From Chrysochromulina parva (lineage: Eukaryota > Haptophyta > Prymnesiales > Chrysochromulinaceae), in assembly GCA_002887195.1 (NCBI GenBank), contig PJAB01000082.1:1-45557 (forward strand): a DNA stretch of 45,557 nt, given 5' to 3'. Within the stretch, counting starts at the first letter, position 1; every line of letters starts with the position of its first letter. The position numbers and the translations under genes are program-made. Of the stretch, positions 1 through 8,894 are shown in pieces. The notes below the pieces were generated by a model. That model saw only the letters and a program-made list of their open reading frames with translations. It was not told the origin of the DNA and did not search any database.

Positions 1-215
1 CAGCGGCAATGCCAAGCGCAACGAGAAAGGGAGGGTAGGAGGTCAGAGGCAATGCAGCGGCAATGCCAAGCGCAACGAGAAAGGGAGGGTAGGAGGTCAG
101 AGGCAATGCAGCGGCAATGCGCTGGCAATGCGCTGGCAATGCGGTGGCAATGCGCTGGCCATGCGGTGGCAATGCGCTGGCCATGCGCTGGCAATGCGTC
201 GCAAGCCGCGCGCAC
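1..215 (-). repeat. Tandem repeats in first visible PheRS-beta intron
   Basis: On the + strand, positions 1-54 and 55-108 are two copies of a 54-bp unit that begins cagcggcaatgcc. From about 120 to 197 there are seven copies of an 11-bp unit (gctggcaatgc with one-base variants). Read on the minus strand this stretch follows the predicted GT donor at 215-214 of the PheRS-beta gene, so it is intron sequence. No acceptor is visible before the window edge. Confidence 0.8.
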
Positions 216-1268
216 CATCATCTTATGGAGTAGCAGCGGGATACGCTCCTTGGGCAGCTGCTCCGGGGTCAGGCCGATGGCGCGCTGGATGTAGTCGATC
301 TTGGCGCTGAGCTTGTGCTTGGTCAGCGAGGGCGTCGTCTCGGTCTTCCCGCTCATCTGCTGCCCACCCGTGTTGTGTGACTCGCCGTTGGGATAGTGGA
401 TTGTCACTGGTTCCACCGAGAAGGGCTTGGCGGAGTACTGCGAGAACATGGCGACCATGGTATTGAGCACGACGAGGCCTTTGTAGTAGTCGGTGCACGT
501 GCACTCAATGAGCACGTTCCTTGTGCCCGGCCCGATGCGCGAGTGCTCGCCGTTGATGATCGGAGGGAGCGAGAGCACCCGGTCGGCCGCGTCCATGACC
601 ACAGGGTACACGGGAGAGCCCTCGAGAATCGGCAAAAACTTCTTGAGGGGCGAGTTGCTCGCGCCGTAGTGGGCGAAGAGCTCCTCCGCGTCGAAGGCGC
701 GCTCCTGCGCCAGCGGCACGAAGTTGATCTCCTTGGGCGGCAGCGCGCGGTACCGGAACGGGGGCGTAAGCGTGTCGAGGTCGTGCGTGCCGATCGCGAC
801 GAGCGTGCGCCGCCGGCACACATTGTGGTGCATGCGGTCCTGGAGGTCGAGGAAGGAGTTGTACGAGCGCTCGTCGAAGGTGCAGTCGCGCAGCACTGCG
901 CACACAATGAACGGCCGGATCTGCGCCGTCGCCGGCTCGACTGTCATCGAGAGCAGCCCGCCTTTCGGCGGCGGCAGATGCGTGTACTCGGGCCGCGCCG
1001 TGTTCTCGAGGAAGACGTTGAGCGCGCGCGACAAGCCCTCGAGGCACAGGATGTCATACCGATTGGCCGGCACCTCGATTTTGTAGATAACCTCGAGCTC
1101 CGGCTCGCCCTGCGCCGAGCCGCGCGTCTTGGTCACCTTGACGGGCTCCTCGACAGCCTCGTCGAGCTCGATGCCGAATTCGAAGCACAGGTCCTGGAAC
1201 TCGTCATCGGTGAACTTGCGGCCGAGCGCGGCGAACAGCGGGTCACGTGGGATGCTCACTGTCGGCAT
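216..1268 (-). CDS. FARSB: Phenylalanine--tRNA ligase beta subunit, cytosolic, first exon (partial)
   Basis: Charges tRNA-Phe as the beta subunit of the cytosolic (alpha-beta)2 PheRS. The exon has 351 codons from ATG at 1268 (MPTVSIPRDPLF) and stays open to a GT donor at 215-214 (AAGATGATG|GTGCGC, phase 0). Conserved stretches include the N-terminal FTDDEFQDLCFEFGIELDE, VPANRYDILCLEGLSRALN, then the B3/4 editing-domain region with MHHNVCRRRTLVAIGTHDLD and LPPIINGEHSRIGPGTRNV, typical of the eukaryotic/archaeal form. A KIDYIQRAIGL-like stretch near residues 325-335 leads toward the B5 DNA-binding-like domain, which is cut by the intron. The family is usually about 590 residues, so the catalytic-like core lies beyond the left edge. 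Identity is secure; the exact donor is inferred. Confidence 0.93.
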
Positions 1269-1796
1269 GAGGCGACGGTGAGCCCGAAATGAGCGTCAGG
1301 AAGGCTCGCCGACGGTCTTGGTCGAGTCGACGTGGGAGATGTGCTGCGCTGTGAAACACAAAGCCAGCCGAGGGGCAGGGGGGAGTGTCTCCTCAAGGTG
1401 AACTCTCGAGACAGAAGTTCTCCACTGTGGCCTGTGGAGAACTATACGATAGTTGTGGCCTCGAGAGACTCAAGTGATTTAGGTTTGTACATCATTCGCA
1501 CAGTTCACGCGCTGCGGACAGACGACAGAGCGCTTCAGAGCGCGATATTTAAGAGCGCATCCTAATATCGAAGGGGCTTCAAGGTGTGTGTCGCACGAGA
1601 CACGTCGAGGGCAGCATCTCGTCTCATCAGCGAGCAGCCTCCGCATCTGAGGGAGCGTGCGTCGACAGCACCGCAAGCCAGAGGGTCTGCTCGCTAACTG
1701 CTCGCTAACTGCTCGCTAACTGCTCGCTAACTGCTCGCCCGTGTGACGCCCGTGAGATGCGCGCCGCGCGTGCACACGCCGCATGCCTCAACCGCG
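1269..1796. other. Intergenic, upstream of PheRS-beta, with 11-bp satellite
   Basis: No convincing gene. Positions 1687-1730 hold four perfect copies of ctgctcgctaa followed by a partial copy to 1738. The stretch must contain the PheRS-beta promoter and the E2F 3' end, since both genes read leftward; no core promoter motif stands out. Confidence 0.6.
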
Positions 1797-3272
1797 TCAG
1801 CCCTCGACTTTTACCTCTCCCGCGCTGTCGACGGAACGCGTGCGAATTGCGGGTCGTCCAGGGGGGTCGTCGTCCCAAAAGTCCGCGATGCCCAGCTGTC
1901 CGGTGGTCTGCGTCATCCAGTAATCATCGCCCTCGGCCACCTCAAGCTTGAGCAGGCCCTCGTGCTGGCTCGGCGCGGCACTCGGAAAGGCCGCTGCCGC
2001 CGCCGCCGCCCCGCTGGCTCCGTGGCTCGCTGCGGCGCCACGTGCTGCCCTCAGTGGCGACACTCCGTTGGAGAGGTTGCCATCGGGTCGCGCGCGCTTG
2101 CTGCTGCGGCGGCCGCCAGCGTCCGTATCTGCACTCGCGCATGCGCTGCCGTCGTCGTGCTTGGCCGCCGCCGCGCCGCTCGCACCCGCGCCGCTCGCCG
2201 CCGCCTCCGCGCCTGCGCCAGCGACGTCCCCTGCGCCCGCAGCCGCAGCTCCCGCGTCCGCGGAGTTGCTCGCGGCTCCGGCGGCGTCGTCATCTTGATG
2301 AGAGACGAGGAAGACCTCGACGGGGCCCGAGGTGCTGCGCAGGTAAATCTGGTACCGGCGCTGCGGGTAGTCCATCCCCTCGTCTGGATCTGGTACTTCA
2401 AGGGTGGTGCCAGAAGGAGCCTTGATCGCGATGACCGTGTCAGCGGCGAACGCGTTGATGTTGCGCACGTCCTCGTGCGTGACGAAGGCGTACGAAGCGT
2501 TGGCCTGATCCTCGGCCAGGTCGCGCAGCGACGACTGCATTTCCATGATTGCCTGGTCCAGCCACGTCTCCGACTCAGCCGACGAGCGAACCTCGCCCTT
2601 AAGCTGATCGAGCTCCGCTTGCATGTTCGAGCTGTTGGCACCTAGGCCTTTCCACTGGATATTATTCTTGGAGCGCTTCTCGATGATACCGATGCCCTCG
2701 AGCACGTTCGTGATGTCGTAGATCCGACGTTTCTGCACCCCCAGCATCGTCGCCGCCGCGTTCAGATCGAGAACGCCCTCCGGAGCCCCCTGAATCAGCG
2801 CCGTGAACTTCTTGGTCAGAAGCCCGAGGCTGCTGTCGTACCGGCACGTCTTCTGCTTGGGCATCGGCGCCTGCCGCACGCGGGATGGGGCGAGCGCCGT
2901 CAGGCAAGCGCCAGGCGCGCTTGTCGTGGGTGGGGACTCTGGCCTCATGTTGGGTAGCAAATCGTGACACCCGGAGTTGTGGCCACAAAAGGGGCCCACG
3001 AGAGCGACGCGGGACGAGGGTGGGTCGGGGCGGCTAGGAAGCCTTGCGCAGTGGCGGCGCGGGTGCGCAGGCGTGCATTCACGGGCGCGCAGGCGCCAGA
3101 CAAGGAGCAGCGGGACGACGGGCAGGTGTGCGCCCACCACTCCATTGCCACCCTCAGCAAATGACACAAGCTGCTCCGCGCCGTCCTCGTCGTCATCCGG
3201 GCCGTCACCACTCTCATGGATGCCCAGCATAGCCTCCATGGCATCCGCCTCTTCGGCGGACTGGGACGTCAT
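1797..3272 (-). CDS. E2F-family transcription factor
   Basis: Cell-cycle transcription factor acting in the nucleus, normally as a heterodimer with DP. The start ATG is at 3272 ([15 protein letters not shown]); 491 residues. The winged-helix DNA-binding domain lies at about residues 142-210, with [14 protein letters not shown], the signature [18 protein letters not shown] and NNIQWKG. A dimerisation/marked-box region follows ([37 protein letters not shown]). An Ala/Gly-rich linker leads to a C-terminal acidic motif at about 449-471 ([19 protein letters not shown]) that resembles the Rb-binding peptide of activator E2Fs. Residues 45-125 are basic, low-complexity and unlike the family; they could be a retained in-frame intron. 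Activator E2F rather than DEL type, since there is one DNA-binding domain and an Rb motif. Confidence 0.9.
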   Translation of the reverse strand: MTSQSAEEADAMEAMLGIHESGDGPDDDEDGAEQLVSFAEGGNGVVGAHLPVVPLLLVWRLRARECTPAHPRRHCARLPSRPDPPSSRVALVGPFCGHNSGCHDLLPNMRPESPPTTSAPGACLTALAPSRVRQAPMPKQKTCRYDSSLGLLTKKFTALIQGAPEGVLDLNAAATMLGVQKRRIYDITNVLEGIGIIEKRSKNNIQWKGLGANSSNMQAELDQLKGEVRSSAESETWLDQAIMEMQSSLRDLAEDQANASYAFVTHEDVRNINAFAADTVIAIKAPSGTTLEVPDPDEGMDYPQRRYQIYLRSTSGPVEVFLVSHQDDDAAGAASNSADAGAAAAGAGDVAGAGAEAAASGAGASGAAAAKHDDGSACASADTDAGGRRSSKRARPDGNLSNGVSPLRAARGAAASHGASGAAAAAAAFPSAAPSQHEGLLKLEVAEGDDYWMTQTTGQLGIADFWDDDPPGRPAIRTRSVDSAGEVKVEG

Positions 3273-3275
3273 CAC

Positions 3276-4073
3276 CGACTGAAACGTCCCGCAGGCGCTC
3301 CCAGGTACAATACCTTGCGCGCCTCAGGAGCGCGAAGTGGTTCGCGCCTCCAACGCGAAACGCTCGAAACAACGCGATTCAGGGTGAACAGGTTCACGCG
3401 AAACGACGCACGCACGCCGCAAGCCGCTCCAAATCCGCTGTCAATGACGCATTTCCCAAACGCATTTCAGATGAGACGATGTGAGGAGAGAGAGGGTGCA
3501 CGCGGTAAAGGGTTCGCGTGGTCGGTGACGGTGTGGTCGGTGGCATAGTCGGTGGTGAGGAACTCCCGTCCCGTACATCGCCTATCGGTGTAATCGTAGA
3601 GCGCAGGATCCCGGACGATCCCCACACGACAGCAACATCGAACGGAATACGAATACGCTCCATCAGACACTGACGCGCCACGCACGACAGGTCCCGCGCT
3701 TTGGAACTGATGCATGCCCGCTCTGCCCGCCGTCTCGAGCCGTCTCTTCCAGAACGCGCGCCCAGGTCCGACGGACACGTGTGCTGAGTCGTCGGTGGTT
3801 CACGGCCGCACGACTGTTCACACCGCACGTCGGTTCACGGCCGGCGTGCAACGCCAGCGGTGCAGGCCCACTAACGCCCAGGTACTCACCGCCCAGGCCC
3901 ACAAAGCAACCACCTCACCGCCGAGCTCCACCGCCCAATCAAGCGACCACCTCACCATCTACCCTCATCATCGTCATCTCGGCTGCTGCCCCGAGGCCCA
4001 CAGCACGCCCAGGCCCACAGCACACCCTCTCCTCTGCGGCGCCCACCTCGCTCGCTTCGCAAGAGAGAGAGGT
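3276..4073. other. Intergenic, E2F upstream region
   Basis: No gene supported; the open frames here are short and biased in composition. It contains the 3' flank of the nucleoside kinase gene and the promoter side of E2F. Short imperfect repeats of gcccacagcac occur at about 3985-4025. Confidence 0.5.
3353..3405. promoter_or_regulatory. Two identical E2F-like sites upstream of the E2F gene
   Basis: The 10-mer acgcgaaacg occurs at 3353-3362 and again at 3396-3405, about 80 and 125 bp upstream of the E2F start. Its reverse strand reads CGTTTCGCGT, one base from the E2F consensus TTTSSCGC. Autoregulation of E2F genes is established in other eukaryotes; that it occurs here is inference. Confidence 0.35.
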
Positions 4074-5684
4074 TCAGTGGCAGTCGAATGCTCCATCACC
4101 GATGAACTCCCGGAGCAGCGACGTGGTAGGCACCTTTGCGGTGGACGCCGAGTGGAAGAGGCGAAGCAGGCTGAGCAGACGCACCGCGGCCGCGTACTGC
4201 GCATCGTCGGGCGGCACGGCGGCAAGCAGAGGCTCGACGAGCGGCTTGAGGATGGCCATCTCATACTCATGGGACGAGTTCACGACCATGTCGACCGCGT
4301 CTTGATGAGGGAAGATCCAAGTATGCTCGCCACGGCGTACGTTTGCCCACATGGAGAGCGTCTTCGAGGCTGAGTGGCCGCGGAAGAGGTAGTCGCGGCT
4401 CATGCGGCGTAGCAGTCGGTTGTCCGTCGTCTTGAGCGCGTTCGCCTCATCTAGCTGGAGCGACGAGATCGGCGAGATGTAGACCTTGAAGAGGCGCTTC
4501 GACGGGACCGTCTTGAGGAACTCCGGGTTGAGCGCATGGATCCCCTCGATGACAAGCATCGACTTGTCGACGGGAGCGGGCAGCTTCATCGGAGTGCCCT
4601 CGCCATCGCGAAAGCCCGTCTTCATGTTATACACGGGCGTGCGCACCTCTTCCCCCGCGAGCAGCCGATTGATGTGCTCGCCCACGAGGTCCGAGTCCAT
4701 CGACTCGACGTGGTCGTAGTCCACGTCCGAGCGCAGCTTGCGCGCCTGGTACCGGGGCTGCCGGTCGAGAGGCAGGTAGTAATGGTCTACGGTCAGGGCC
4801 CGGCCGGTGAAGCCCAGGTTGCGAAGGTACATGGTGAGCTTGGTCGCGAACGTAGTCTTGCCCGAGGAGGTGGGGCCGGCGATGCAAACGACGCCCACAC
4901 GGTCCGCGTCGCTGCTGCCCGTGCACCGCGCCGCAATCGCGGAGGCGAGCTCGGCCAGCTTCGCCTCCTGACGAAACTCTGCATGCAAGATGAAGTCGTG
5001 CAGCTCGCGGTTGCACGTCTGCAGCGAGTTGAGCTCGCCCACGCACGACACCTTGTGAGACGCACCCCAGGCAGCGTGGTCATTCGACGCGCTCAGCAGC
5101 GACGTTGAGACGCTCGCCCCCGCGTGGCCAGGGGCGCTGGCGCCCTTTGCGCGCTTGGCCGGTGGGGCGTCGCCACCGTCGCAGGGGCCATACGAGACTA
5201 GGAGCGCGCCATTGTGCAAGCTCAAGACGGGCGGCTCGGCCGCGAGCACGGACGTTTTCGCAGCGAGCGCGCCAAACGCGAGCCTTGAGCAGCTGCCAAG
5301 GGTGTGGACTTCCACAGACTCACTGGAGCGCGAACGAAGGAGGGCCACCGACTGCGCGAGGCCCGCATCGCCAAAATACTTCAAGGCCTCGGCATATGGC
5401 AACGCCTTCTTTGTGATCGGCAAGTCGTCTGCAATGAGCTTCGTGACCCGTGCGCTGATCTGCTCCACTTCCTTAGCCGAGAGCGGTCGGCCTGCACTCG
5501 AAAAGAGGTATGCCCGGCCGACGGTGCGTCCGCCGACCAGGGCCGGCGTCTCCGCGGCGCATGAGACGATGAATCGCAGGGTCGCACGGGTGCTCGCGTC
5601 CTCGTAGATTGATGGCATCGCCTCGCTCGCAGTGTCGCTCGCAGTCTCGGACTTCTTGGCGGGGGTCTTCTTTGCAGGCGGCAT
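4074..5684 (-). CDS. Uridine kinase-like nucleoside kinase with N-terminal tRNA_SAD-like domain
   Basis: Likely phosphorylates a nucleoside with ATP. The start ATG is at 5684 (MPPAKKTPAKK, Lys/Ala-rich tail), 536 residues. The N-terminal half carries a stretch like the second additional domain of threonyl/alanyl-tRNA synthetases (GRPLSAKEVEQISARVTKLI; ALKYFGDAG). The C-terminal half is a phosphoribulokinase/uridine-kinase P-loop domain: Walker A GPTSSGKTTFATKL at about 270, the nucleoside-site stretch TVDHYYLPLDRQP, SDVDYDHVESMD, and the Walker B-like SMLVIEGIHALNPEF, then LLRRMSRDYLFRGHSA. This domain order matches the long nucleoside kinases of bacteria and some protists. A KRAKGASAPGHAG low-complexity stretch separates the two halves. 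Nucleoside specificity cannot be read from sequence. Confidence 0.85.
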   Translation of the reverse strand: MPPAKKTPAKKSETASDTASEAMPSIYEDASTRATLRFIVSCAAETPALVGGRTVGRAYLFSSAGRPLSAKEVEQISARVTKLIADDLPITKKALPYAEALKYFGDAGLAQSVALLRSRSSESVEVHTLGSCSRLAFGALAAKTSVLAAEPPVLSLHNGALLVSYGPCDGGDAPPAKRAKGASAPGHAGASVSTSLLSASNDHAAWGASHKVSCVGELNSLQTCNRELHDFILHAEFRQEAKLAELASAIAARCTGSSDADRVGVVCIAGPTSSGKTTFATKLTMYLRNLGFTGRALTVDHYYLPLDRQPRYQARKLRSDVDYDHVESMDSDLVGEHINRLLAGEEVRTPVYNMKTGFRDGEGTPMKLPAPVDKSMLVIEGIHALNPEFLKTVPSKRLFKVYISPISSLQLDEANALKTTDNRLLRRMSRDYLFRGHSASKTLSMWANVRRGEHTWIFPHQDAVDMVVNSSHEYEMAILKPLVEPLLAAVPPDDAQYAAAVRLLSLLRLFHSASTAKVPTTSLLREFIGDGAFDCH

Positions 5685-5887
5685 GGCGAGACGCACAACT
5701 CCTGCCCACTCCAGTCACGCGATTTCACGCGTCGCGCAATTGATGAGGATCTTTGGAATCGCGTTGGCGTCGAAGGAGAAAATTGGTTTGTAATTGACGA
5801 AGCGAGCCGTTTCGCAGTACTTTTGTATTCATCGGGAAAAGGCGAACAAGGAAAAAAAACGGCGTATCGGAGCGAAGCGTCGTGAGA
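5685..5887. other. Promoter of the nucleoside kinase, AT-richer
   Basis: About 200 bp between the kinase start and the SCFD2 stop. It includes an A-rich run near 5838-5862 (gaaaaggcgaac, then ggaaaaaaaac) that contrasts with the GC-rich surroundings. No specific element is assigned. Confidence 0.4.
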
Positions 5888-7760
5888 TCACGAGGACGGC
5901 AGCTCGGTGGCGCTCGGCGCGCTGCCTACGTGCAGCCCTCGAGTGAGCATGTGACCGACCGCGTGCGGCGTCGCAAGCTGCGTGGCGCCGACGAGCAGCC
6001 GATGCTTTGGGTGCTGCGCGCCCAGCTGCCGGAGCTCGCGCAGCTCGGCGAGGGAGATTCCGCCGAGGACGAAGACGACGATCGTGCGCTGGTCTGTGAG
6101 GCGCGCCGTGCGCCTCATCCCAAGCAAGTTGGCGCCGCGCGAGAAGAGCGACCCGATCGACGCCTCGCCCACGCGGCGGAGCTCGGGCATTTCCTCGGAG
6201 CGGAGGGCACGCTCGAGCGTGTGGCGCACGAGGGGCCGGTATACCTAATTAGGGAGAGGGTGGCGCCGTGGTGAGCACTTGCATGCCGAGCGTGTGGCGC
6301 ACGAGGGGACGGTATACCTCCCCTGCCGTCTGGCCCGCGCCGAGCAGCAGCGTCTCCGTGGCCGTACCTAATTAGGGAGAGGCGGGCGCCGTGGTGAGCA
6401 CTTGCATGCCGAGCAGCAGCGTCTCCGTGGCCGTACCCAGGCCATGGCGCGCCGTGGCGAGCGCGTGCAGCCGTTGGAACACGACGCGCAGGGCGCCGTC
6501 GAGGGCCTCCCGCCGAGCTCCAATCTCCGTCGGCGTGAGGGCCTCGATGGGGACGGGCGCCGTGCCGGGCGCGAGGAGGCCGCCCGCGTGCGGGTCGCGC
6601 AGGCACGCTTGGAGCAGCCCCTCGCGTAACCGCTGCTCCTGCTCGCCGAGCGCCGCGCTCGAGACGGCGCTCATCCCTGCGAGGGAGTAGACCATCGCAC
6701 AGAGCGGGAGCAGCTCGGGGACCCCGAGGGGCTGGGTACCGAGGGGCTGGGTACCGAGGGGCGGCGGGCTGGTGGCGCCGGCGGCGGCGCGGGTAGGCGA
6801 GGCGGCGGCGCCGGCGCCGGCGGTGGTACGCACGGGCTTTGCGACCGAATGCGAGCGCGCTGTGAGTGTGATCAGCTCGGAGAAGGCCGCCGCAACCCCC
6901 GCATCCGACGCCGTGTGCTGCAGCAACTTCTGATGGCTGATGAGCGCGGCGCCGGCGCTCGAGACGGCGCCCTTGCCCCCTTCGAGCGCGTCGACGAGCG
7001 CCTCGACTGCACCTAGGATCGGCGTGTGGCGCAGTGCGACGCTCGGCTCGTCGCACAGGGCGCGCAGCATCTCGCGAAGCTTGGGCGGCGTCGGGCGAGC
7101 GGGAAGCGGTATCTCGAGAGCCTCCGACGCATCGGCCACGGCGGCGAGGCTGCGCAGGAGAGTGGTGGGTACATCCTTGGCACGGCGCGTGAGCAACGCA
7201 TCCAGCAGCTCTTCACACCGGGGGTCGACCGGTGCCAGTGCCTGCTGAGCGAGCTCAGAGAGCGGTGGAGGCGGAGGCGGAGGCGGTGGCGGTGGCGGTG
7301 GCGCGGCACGGCGCTCCACGCCCGTGCCTCCACCGCCGCCACCGCCTCCACCTCCACCGCCACCACTCGCTGTGGGGACTGTGGGGACTGTGGGGAGGCC
7401 GAGCATGATCGCATCGAGCGCGTGGTCCGAGTGGAGAGAGGGTGCCACCGCATCGAGCCACCGATCGACCAGCAGCACCGATGCCTCCATGGCGGCTGGC
7501 GCATCCGCGCCGTCGCGGGCACCCAAAGGTCCGTCAGGCGACTGCTGCAGCAGCAACTGACGGGCGACAAGCTGTGAAGAGGCGCCGAGGGCGAAGAGGG
7601 TGGGCTTGAGGTGGGCAGCACGCAGCCAGCCGGCCAGGGCCATCGCAACGCCGCCAAAAGCGCGCTGGCGCCGTGGTGGCAGCGAGGACCACGAGAGCTC
7701 CTCAAGGCGCAAGCGCGCCGCACCACCACCCCCCCCACCACCACCCCCACCGCCACCGCC

Positions 7761-7803
<43 letters not shown>

Positions 7804-8480
7804 TCGCCGGCTCCACCGCCGCCGCCGGCCGTCTCGCCGGCGCCGTCGAGGCTGCCGCTCGTGTCCAGATCGGAGCTCAGGAGCGGCTCCGCGTCCTCGA
7901 TCGGCAGCAAAAAGGCGCCACTGCCGAGCGGGCACAGCTGTGCCGGCAGCTCAAGGTGACTGACCACCACACGCACCGCCGGCACCGGCCGTGCCGGCGA
8001 GCCGCTGGCGCTGGCGGCGGCCTCACAAAGCCATCGGCGCGCCTCCGCCTCGCACGCTTCGTACGCATTGGTGGCCAGGGCGCCCGTCGGCGCCGCGGCC
8101 GTCGCGCCATACTCGCGATGCGCCCTCTCCGAGAAGGTGCACGCGATCGTGCAGTCGGTCAGGCGGAAGCCTGAGTGACAGAGCGAAGTGCGCAGCGCAG
8201 CGTACGCCTCGGGCAGGAAGCTCGAACAGAGCACGACGGCCCTGTCTGTGGAGGACGCGCCCGCGCCCGGCAGCACCGACGGCGTGCCACTGGCGAGCCG
8301 GTCGCCCAGCCGCAAGACGTTGCACACGCCGAGGTCGAGCAGCGCGGGCAGACCGACCGCCCAGGCGAGGGCGCACGCGGCGCGGTCGTCGGCGAAGAGG
8401 ACGGCGCCGTCGAGAGGGAGCTGCGCCAGTGACTTGCGCCAGAGCTGCGCGAGGTTGGCGTCGCCTGTGGCCACCTGCAT
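5888..8480 (-). CDS. Sec1/Munc18-like protein, SCFD2-type, three exons
   Basis: SM-like protein expected to act with SNAREs or tethers in membrane traffic. Exons: 8480-6437, 6367-6318, 6244-5888, giving 816 residues. Exon 1 starts MQVATGDANLAQLW and contains SVLLVDRWLDAVAPSL...DHALDAIM, like the SCFD2 stretch around its 'VDRTLDL' motif. Exon 3 ends with the Sec1 C-terminal hallmark TIVVFVLGGISLAELREL and HRLLVGATQL. Human SCFD2 has 684 residues; the excess is a poly-Gly run (about 223-250), a second Gly run (370-385) and a Pro run (392-406). The two introns (6368-6436 and 6245-6317) are essential to reach the conserved C terminus: without splicing the frame stops at 6372. Both introns carry the same 42-bp element between duplicated exon sequence. 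Confidence 0.82.
6245..6317 (-). repeat. Intron 2 of SCFD2: 42-bp element inside a 31-bp duplication
   Basis: The + strand shows cgagcgtgtggcgcacgagg...gtatac at 6214-6244 and again at 6287-6317 (31 bp, one mismatch). Between them, 6245-6286, sits a 42-bp element starting ctaattagggagagg and ending cacttgcatgc. Spliced on the minus strand, the GT donor lies at the start of the upstream duplicate (GAG|GTATACC) and the acceptor TAATTAG is the end of the element. The 73-bp intron leaves one intact copy of the exon sequence. Confidence 0.85.
6368..6436 (-). repeat. Intron 1 of SCFD2: second copy of the 42-bp element in a perfect 27-bp duplication
   Basis: Positions 6341-6367 and 6410-6436 are identical over 27 bp (cgagcagcagcgtctccgtg...gtac). 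The element at 6368-6409 matches the 6245-6286 copy except for a few bases near its middle. Minus-strand splicing uses the GT of the duplicated exon (CTGG|GTACGG) and the element's TAATTAG acceptor. The 69-bp intron is divisible by three but carries an in-frame TAA, so splicing is required. Confidence 0.87.
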
Positions 8481-8894
8481 AAAAATTTTCTCTTCACAGA
8501 AGAAGTTCGTGTTACCACATCATCGCCGATTTCGAATAGAGGGGGGCCGATCGCAAAACCCCCGTGGACCCGAGTCACGGCCGACGATTGATAACTGTAA
8601 CTGGAAACTGCCTGCCGAGCCCCCCGCGCGCGCAAACAGCATGACAGTCGGAGGTCGGCGCATGGGTCGGCGGTCGTGGCAGTGCAGGCCGCATACGCAC
8701 CAACATACCACACAGGCGCGGGTGTGTGGGCGCGGCTGTGCAGGCCGCACGCACACGTCGCTCGTCGCGACAACGTGTCCAGGCGTGTCCACTGCCGTGA
8801 TTCACTGTCCTGAGTACGACGTGGAGTGTGGCGTGTCCTCCGGCTCTCAAGGAAACCTCGCTGTGTGAATTCACAGCTCTCGAGGACTCCTCGC
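8481..8894. other. Intergenic, SCFD2 promoter side
   Basis: About 410 bp between the SCFD2 start and the end of the 7TM gene. No gene supported; short frames only. No repeats or promoter motif recognised with confidence. Confidence 0.5.

Noticed and set aside
3714..4373. Open frame of about 220 codons on +
   Set aside because: It overlaps the 3' end of the nucleoside kinase on the other strand and has no recognisable content.
6214..6436. Simple coding tandem repeat rather than introns
   Set aside because: The element carries in-frame stops and only splicing reaches the conserved Sec1 C-terminal motif GGISLAEL.
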